From Marsupella aquatica (lineage: Eukaryota; Marchantiophyta), in NCBI GenBank assembly GCA_973895155.1, contig OZ316894.1:18352001-18416000 (forward strand): DNA of 64,000 nt, in the 5' to 3' direction. Positions within the stretch are counted from its first letter, which is position 1. Each line of letters opens with the position of its first letter. The translations under genes and the position numbers were made by a program. The notes below the pieces were generated by a model. That model was not told where the DNA came from. It was given only the letters and a program-made list of their open reading frames with translations, and did no database searches. This document shows positions 57,307 through 64,000 of this stretch, one piece after another.

Positions 57307-60083
57307 TTAACCGCAACATGACCAGATGTTTTGAAGGTAAGACTAATCGTGTCTGGAGCCAACCCACAGAGCAATTATAAGCTTACCTTTAGGTTATTAT
57401 CCCAGCTTCCAGTGCAAAGGGCACTTCCATCTTTGACAACACCGAGGCAGCTGATTCGTTTCCTATGCGCACCATCATGGTCTGCTAAGTTGGTGATGAC
57501 CTAAAACAGACACTTTCAGATGAGAATGATTCTCAAAACACTAAAAGACCTGCCTTCCGAAGAACAGTATGATAAGGCACGTACCACAAACCGAAGAAAG
57601 TGACGTTAGAGATGCCAATCTTTGCAATTAACTGTCTTTGTGCAGATCATCATTTACTAACGAAATCGCCCAATGCATAACCTAAGCAAGGTCTCCGTGT
57701 TCGTTGACGAACAAAGATGAGGGCAACGCTATGTTCATTTCAGTTTGCAATGAGTAAATGTGATACAACACTGCCAGCTGTCAAATCAATTTCCAGATTT
57801 AGAAGGAAGTTTTCCCAGAGAACACACCATTGTCGCCTCTTCCAGATACCGCAAAAAATCCATTTTCTTTAACAAAAACTGGAAATTATCGTCTATTCCC
57901 AGAAAATTTACCCCGACAATGATTACGTAAGATAAGGAGACATTCAGAATAGATGATCACGCAGTGTATAGTATCTCAAATAAGCTTAAGAAAATATTTT
58001 CGGATGATGAACACTTACCTCTGCTGTGAGGGTGTCCCAGGCATAGCAATCCCCGTTGTCATAAGATGAGAACATCAATCGGCCCGAAATTGAGAAGGCA
58101 ACAGCTAGGACTTTCACCGAATCTCCAAGAGGATGATTGTACAGTTGTAGTGAATGCCCAGTTCGTGTATCGAACACCCGGCAGCTTCCATCATCTGAAG
58201 CAGTTCCAAAGTACACACCATTCTTCGGTATGAAACTCACGGCATTTACATCACCATCGTGCCCATGAAATGTCTGAGGGGGATTTTTCATGCGTGTGTC
58301 CCACAATCGAGCTGTTTTGTCGCATGATCCCGAAACAAACACTTGTGGTGGGCTCAGTGTACTCACCGAGACACTGCAGAAACAACACACAAAAAGATTG
58401 AGCAAGATAAATGGGAAACCAACGAATGTTGACCAAATACAAATATACATTAAGACACTGGTCAGGCCAGGAGAACAGGATGCCTGATGTTCAACGGCCA
58501 GATGAATTCATAAGAATAACATAAAGGAGGGTTGACACAATCGTACTGTGATAACCTCCTTTCGAGAGCTAACGGCCCACGGGATTCATCCAGCTTTACC
58601 ACGTTCAGAGTTTCTTCAGGCGGAACGAAAAGACACTACTTGCTAAACAGCCAGCTGTAAGCACAAGTACCAGAGCAACTACCCCCTAGACGCCACAGCA
58701 CAAGCTATCTCATTATCCAGCAGACAATCGATAGTAACAAATAATGCGAAGGAGAGTTTCCACGTTTCACTGATCCACTTAACTGAGTATCCCATCCAAA
58801 GAAAAATCGAAAGTTTGGAGACTCATCTAGGAGACAATCAGCTTATCTCTGAGTTAGTAATCTAGAAAAGATAAGAAAGTGTACCTCATTACTGCAGCAG
58901 TGTGACCTGACGAGTTCTCCCCTCCAAAAAGAGCAATACGCTGACTCTTTTCTGCATCCCAAAGAATGCATGTTTCATCTCCCGAGCTAGTGACAATATG
59001 GGCCTCCTGATAAGGAAAATAGCGGCAACTGGATAAATAAGACTTGTGCCCAGACAAAGCCCGCAACACCGATCGATTCCCATCTGCATCTTCTGCAGAG
59101 TCTAGATCAAAAATTGAGCATATGTTATCGAGTCCACCGCAAGCAACATATCGACCCGATGGAGAGAACGCACATGCCATAACCCAAGGGCATGGTAGCT
59201 TGATGGCATGAGTCTTCTGGCTTGTTAACGCATTCCACACGATGAGTCGTCCATCTCCAGAAGCACTCACAATTCGATCTTCTGCTTGATAAGCCCAATC
59301 GAGGGAATATATCTGACAGATGGAAGAGAGCTCACATTACACAACTGGCTGCAAATCCGTCAAATCAATTAAAACGAAAACAACCACGTACGAATGGGAA
59401 ATTTCAACACACCTACCCCACATGTGAAAATTCCTTCTACTCACCTTGCCAGTGTGCCCTTGTAGTGTCTTACAAAGCCTGAAATCATTCCCCAGCCCGA
59501 CAGATTTCCGTCCGCTTTCTCTTGCATAGCTTGCCACTGGGATAATGAGAAGCACATGAGCAAAGTAAGCTGTTAAATATACGAAGAGGACCATTCAAGC
59601 AAAACTAATATACAAGGCATGACACGCGTAGTAGAAAAGAGAGTATCTGAAATCGTAATTGAGGAATCCTCCCAGGGCACGTAGACAACAATAAGATACA
59701 GCCAATGCTGAACGAGATATTTAAACTCTCTATACACCTTGCTCTCACTAACCTTGTGAATTCATGCTTTGTAGCTGCTTGTCTTTCTATTACAATGCTT
59801 AAAGACTCCTTTCCAACATCAAGAAATTTTGAAAGATACTGATTGGATCAAAGAGTGCCTCCAGCGACTCCTTTCTCTCCCCCCTTCCTCACACAGAACC
59901 AACCCCCGAGCTAAATCCTGAAGCTAAGATAAAGACCCGAAATGGAAATCAATTCAGAGATGAGAAACGAGACTGACCGTCACCGTCGACTTTGCCGGAT
60001 CGGCTCACTTGCACGTCATCCCGGAGGCTGGCAACCTGCGCTGTGGCTTGGGCGAGGCGCTCTCTAATGTCATGGATAGACAT
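57307..60083 (-). CDS. AGB1: Heterotrimeric G-protein beta subunit (WD40), six exons
   Basis: Seven-bladed propeller that pairs with G-gamma and transmits plasma-membrane signals. Exons on the minus strand: 60083-59978, 59536-59445, 59312-58885, 58373-58019, 57500-57387 and 57342-57307. All phases agree, giving 376 residues, the expected size. The N terminus [14 protein letters not shown] forms the usual coiled coil that binds gamma. Blades follow: [16 protein letters not shown], then [108 protein letters not shown], and LTGS-like [10 protein letters not shown]. It differs from flowering-plant AGB1 in the N-terminal linker ([11 protein letters not shown] and [13 protein letters not shown]) and at the C terminus. 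The last exon as spliced reads [11 protein letters not shown], where the family reads IWAFGG directly after NLK. The family call is certain; the last acceptor is not. Confidence 0.93.
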
Positions 60084-60840
60084 AAGTTTTCCTCCCTCAG
60101 TCCACTGGCACCGAATGTCCTTCTCTGCGGTCGCTATTTATCGACAGATTGCAGGACGTCCTCGGCTATGGAGCTTCAGATAAGGCCATCAACGCCATCA
60201 AGAATTCGCGGCTGTACAGCTCATAACTCCCTCGCTAGACAACAGTACAAGTGTACAAAAAACTTAGAGATCCAAAGCTGGATACACCGTTCTATGTCCG
60301 CGCATTGTGAGGTCTGAGCTCCACAGGACTCTCTATGTCTGACCACAGTGAGATCCGAATTGTCTATACATCGTGGAATCAAACACAGCAGACTCAAATG
60401 GAGAGAAGAGACTGCAAAATTTCGACTCTCTTCCATCAAGAAGAAGAACAACTCGAGATGAGAATTGAACGATGAGGAAAAGGAGTTCTCGACATTACGA
60501 CAGGTCGTCAATGAGCTTATTAGCTGACCAAATTTTTAATTCTATCGATCGCCTGATCACCACTCCTGTAATCAATTGACAGACATTTGGTCATCGATGA
60601 GTCCCAAACCTGCTTCGCGTCCCGATCCAATCTCCGGTTTCCACTTTCGCGCCTATTATTAGCTGAGGACTTTTCGTCGTTGATTTCTCCCCCTACTCCC
60701 CCTCAATCTCCTGTGCCCTAATGGACGAGTTCTTCACTCCTTCCGTCGCCCTCACCCGCGGTCCTCGCTCATGGAACCGCAACCGCCCTTCCCTCTCTGC
60801 CCTGCGCCCTCGTCCCACTTTACTTGTAAAGTAAGACCCT
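60084..60840 (-). promoter_or_regulatory. G-beta upstream region
   Basis: Holds the leader and presumably the promoter. 60660-60800 is C/T-rich and relatively GC-rich, unlike the flanks. The antisense frames here have no recognisable content. No single core element stands out. Confidence 0.35.
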
Positions 60841-60859
60841 TAATTAAAACGGAAGATAG

Positions 60860-61010
60860 ACACAAAGGTTTGTAGGGACAACCCCGGATGGACACAGCCA
60901 CACAAAGGTTTGTAGGGACAACCCCAGATGGACACAGCAACACAAAGGTTTGTAGGGACAACCCGGATGGACAAAGTCTGTAGGGACAACCCGGATGGAC
61001 AGAGTCTGTT
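60860..61010. repeat. Tandem repeat, 40-bp units followed by shorter ones
   Basis: CACAAAGGTTTGTAGGGACA begins at 60861, 60901 and 60941, each followed by ACCCCnGATGGACA. Two truncated units (GTCTGTAGGGACAACCCGGA) follow at 60977 and 61006. It creates repetitive antisense open frames that should not be read as genes. Confidence 0.85.
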
Positions 61011-61045
61011 GACACTGTAACACCATCTCTGATGACACCCAAAAT

Positions 61046-61181
61046 GGATTACAGGTCTCTTATGAATGGAAGCTAACCAAGATTTAGACATTACTTTAAG
61101 TATGTTTAATCTTGGATTACAGGTGTCTTATGAACGGAAGCTAACCAAGATCTAGACATTACCTTAAGTACGTTTAACTTC
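61046..61181. repeat. Tandem duplication, 68 bp
   Basis: GGATTACAGGTCTCTTATGA at 61046 recurs at 61114 with few changes, each unit running through AGCTAACCAAGATNTAGACATTAC to GTTTAA. Confidence 0.8.
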
Positions 61182-62883
61182 CTCTATTGCTCCTATTGGA
61201 CAGACTATGGGAAGAAACAACCAAAAACCTCCTGCTCCCGGTCAGACAGCTCCTTACAGGTCACCATTGGGGCACAAGTGAAGAGAGTATTATACAAAGC
61301 ACAATCTTAGGTTTGTTTTGTGTCCATCTAGGTTGTGTTTGTCCATTGGGGCTTTTTCTCAAATGTTTGTGTCTATCCCGGCTTAAGTTCTTTTTTTCTT
61401 TTTTTTCCTTCTTCCTTTGAAAAAAAGGGGGGACGTGGAGTCCCATCAATACCAGACAACAAGGGGACAAAGGTCACCCAAGCAAAGGAATAGAAAAGGC
61501 CATGCGCGCACTGGGAAGAGGGCCACCCAAGCAAAGGAATAGACGGGGCTGTGCACCAAGGTTGCGCAAACACGGCCACAAACACCACACCACTAGTCAG
61601 GCCAAAGAATCTACAGCCATCCATTGCTAGTACTAATAGCCACGTTGAATATCTATAATCTGTTTTGATGCTTGCTGCCACTAGTGCTTACTCTCATAAG
61701 ACCCATAAAACGGGAGATTATCATTAGGGCGTCTCAAACCTCTTTGTTTTGCCTCCGGTTGTGGGCAAGGGCATTTTCATGAAGAAAAAAAAGTGGCAAG
61801 CACAAAAATGTTTGTCCGCACACTTGTGTGACCACAAATCAAAACTGATACTTTCTGGCCAGGTTTTATTTCGTGGACCTCAAGGTTTGAGACTCCCTAT
61901 TGAGGATTCTCAAATCTGCCCTATTCATTATTTTAAGGGTGTCCTGAGACTGAAAAGTATGTTTGGAACTAGTGTTAGGACCATCGGATGGGGTAGTGGT
62001 TGCATGGGGTGATTATTTTGATTGGGGTCAGAAGATCCCAACCGCTGGTGAATCACAAATGATGTGTAGTGATTTCAGCCTGTCAACTCAAGTTCAAAAT
62101 TGCATTGGCAACACTGATTTGACTATCAAGACTCACGGTTGTTGCATAAAATGTGACAATTTTCCCCTACTACCATGAAATGTGCAATCATTTTGTAGAT
62201 GGATTTCAAATACTAGTTTCTCCTTGTGCAAGCAAATGGATTGAACCTCCCTTCAACATGAGAAAATATGGTGTGCAGGGAAGCCATTCATTCACTTCAG
62301 CAGATCTGTCAGGATCAAACTCCAACCCCACTCTTCATTCCTACTGAGAGTAGTGTTGCTGATTCTCAATTTACACCTGAAGAAATGGTAGCATCCCCCT
62401 CACAGGCTGGAGCACACCCTGGAGCTACACAATAAAGATTTGGGCAGCAGAATAGAGCATCTCCTAGTGTCTCTTGTATACGAGTCATTGTTGTCCTTGG
62501 AAGAGAGAGCAAAAGCTCAAACCAAAGGATTTGGAAAATTTGTCAATTGCCTGGAAATCCCATCCAATTATGCCATGTTGTGAGGGTCTAAATGTAGGTT
62601 AGTTTGTTCGAGGCAAAAAAACAGGTATGTTAGTTGTTGGTGAGAAGCATCCATCTAAGAAAGCTTTGAGTTGATGCTTGTGATATTGAACTCTAAGAAT
62701 TTCCTCAGTTGTCCACATTGAGGATAACTTGGGAAGAGGTTTGTCCCATACCAATTGAAGTGGAAGGAGGTCACATATTAAACTTCAAGAACAATTCTGG
62801 GTGTGGGTTGACATTGGTAGCGGCGAGATGTGGGCTCGCCATAGAGGACAAGTTGGACAATATATGATTATGCACCTTACCAC
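61182..62883. other. Non-coding, repeat-like
   Basis: No gene recognised. 'TAGGTTGTGTTTGTCCATTGGGG' near 61330 is a distant inverse relative of the 40-bp repeat at 60.86 kb. 'GCCACCCAAGCAAAGGAATAGA' occurs twice (61476 and 61522, slightly varied). The rest is unassigned. Confidence 0.4.
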
Positions 62884-63187
62884 TGTTGGAACTACGTCAA
62901 TATTGTCGGCTGCTGGCTCCCTTTGGCTCGCTGACAAATGCAATCGCGATACCGACTGTCTAGGAATCGTTGTATAGTTGGTGGGAAATCTGCCCCAGAT
63001 CCGTTTTAGATCAGTCTGGCTGCGCCCCATTTAGTCTGTCCTAATTGTCATTAACGTCGGTAATTAGGGAATCATCATTGTCGGTATCGGGCATTGGTCT
63101 CTCTCGCTCCCCTCTCCTCACCGTATTTAAGCACCTTGTGCTCTTGGTCTAATTCAAGTTTCTATCGCATTATTTAGAAACTTCTAT
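62884..63187 (+). repeat. 5' LTR of a copia element
   Basis: Begins TGTTGGAACTACG, a standard LTR start, and runs to just before the primer binding site. It contains a TATTTAA promoter-like string at 63124. The 3' edge is blurred: a CA occurs at about 63170 but the sequence continues to TTCTATA directly before TGGTATC. The partner LTR lies outside the window, so the length of about 300 bp is an estimate. Confidence 0.6.
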
Positions 63188-63188
63188 A

Positions 63189-63200
63189 TGGTATCAGAGC
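63189..63200 (+). other. Primer binding site, initiator Met-tRNA type
   Basis: TGGTATCAGAGC matches the 3' end of plant initiator methionine tRNA in complement, the classic primer site of plant Ty1/copia elements. Confidence 0.9.
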
Positions 63201-63247
63201 TTAAACAGCTCCTAGCACCTTATTTGAGTTAAGTGTTACTTCTCACC

Positions 63248-64000
63248 ATGGCCATGGGCAACGCGACCAAGATCTCTTTCTCAGATAGCGACAAACTAAT
63301 AGGAGCACACAACTACACTATGTGGTCCTTCTATGTTGAGCAAATCCTGAGAGAGAAGGATCTATGGGAGATTGTTGACCCCACCATCAACGTACCTGCG
63401 TCACCAGCTGGAGGAAGCACTGTTGCATAGTAGCAAGCCCCCTCACAAGCACAAAGCACATCTTTGTCTGGAGGACACACGGCTCAGCAACAGCCTAAGG
63501 CTACACAGTCTATGACTTCACAGCCTACAACTACACCCTTTGAAAGCACATCAAAGAGTCCAACCGACATTCAAAAACAAAAGGAAAGGGTAATCATTAT
63601 CCTTACCAAGATTGTCAATAACTCGATCATTCCTATTGTTAGAAGACTTTGTAGTGATCCTGCCAAGCTCTGGGCAACTTGAAGCAGAAGTACGAGTCTT
63701 AAGTAGTCCAACGTAAGCTAGATCTGAAGACAACACTCATTGAAGCTTGTCTGAATGAGGGATCCTTAGTGGAGGAATACCTCAAGAAGATTGAATACCA
63801 CGTGATGGAGCTAGGCAGCGTAGGAGAGGAAGTCAATGATAAGGAACTAATTCAGATCGTGTTGAGAAACTTGCCTGAAAGCTGGTCTGTGTGTTCAAAT
63901 CAGCTTATGGTGTCATGTATGCCAAGGATCCATTAGCCACTTTTGCAGATTTGGAGGAGTGTCTACAAGCTGAAGAGTTTCGTCGCAAGCCACTTATCGA
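63248..64000 (+). pseudogene. Copia gag polyprotein (UBN2-type), broken and cut by the window end
   Basis: Starts MAMGNATKISFSDSDKLIGA, followed by the NYTMWSFYVEQILREKDLWE segment typical of copia gag. Two adjacent in-frame TAG codons lie at 63428-63433. A frame loss occurs near 63676 after LWAT. A TAA follows in the next frame. Then LDLKTTLIEACLNEGSLVEE and ELIQIVLRNLPESW are readable. A second frame change precedes AYGVMYAKDPLATFADLEE. At least two frameshifts and three stops, so it is not functional. Zinc knuckle, protease, integrase and reverse transcriptase would lie beyond 64000. Confidence 0.85.

Noticed and set aside
60752-61091. Several overlapping repetitive minus-strand frames
   Set aside because: They are translations of the 40-bp tandem repeat in three registers and have no start or splice context.

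Overview
The window is nuclear DNA of a streptophyte, most likely a land plant. Genes are split by many GT-AG introns, mostly of a few hundred bases. A plant-type 6-phosphofructokinase, a plant-type heterotrimeric G-protein beta subunit and a plant-like cytochrome c oxidase subunit Vb can be assembled exon by exon. Ty1/copia, Helitron-like and MITE debris fills much of the rest. The G-beta and COX5b sequences differ clearly from the flowering-plant proteins I know, which points to a non-seed plant or a charophyte-grade lineage, but the sequence does not settle this.

Layout. 1-10 kb is non-coding with diverged tandem repeats and one very G-rich tract. 10.58-13.04 kb (minus) is a complete six-exon COX5b. 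13.5-17.4 kb is repeat-derived, with a TTTT/CATC-rich array closed by a Helitron-like 3' end. 17.4-21.6 kb (minus) holds a decayed DNA transposon: a short Cys-containing ORF1, an overlapping ORF2 with a pogo/Tigger-like DDE core, and a further downstream ORF cut by a 290-bp MITE. 23.7-26.4 kb is a truncated duplicate of the promoter and first exon of a CCCH gene whose intact copy lies at 46.4-51.0 kb. 29.1-34.2 kb (minus) is phosphofructokinase, followed upstream by a Ser/Pro-rich ORF. 36.5-40.7 kb is repeat-rich and includes nested Helitron-like ends. 40.8-47.4 kb is the second copy of the duplicated block, carrying an AT-rich insertion of about 3.3 kb with an 86-90 bp minisatellite. 46.4-51.0 kb (plus) is a nine-exon gene with six CCCH fingers. 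51-57.3 kb shows no gene. 57.3-60.1 kb (minus) is G-beta. 60.8-62.9 kb is repeats, and 62.9-64 kb is the 5' end of a dead copia element that runs out of the window.

The host genes are unrelated in function: mitochondrial respiration, glycolysis, RNA binding and G-protein signalling. Nothing suggests co-regulation. The distinctive features are duplication and transposition: a partial gene duplication whose copy has lost a zinc-ligating histidine, a MITE that can be removed on paper to reopen a reading frame, and a two-ORF transposon whose reading frames overlap at a TGATG.
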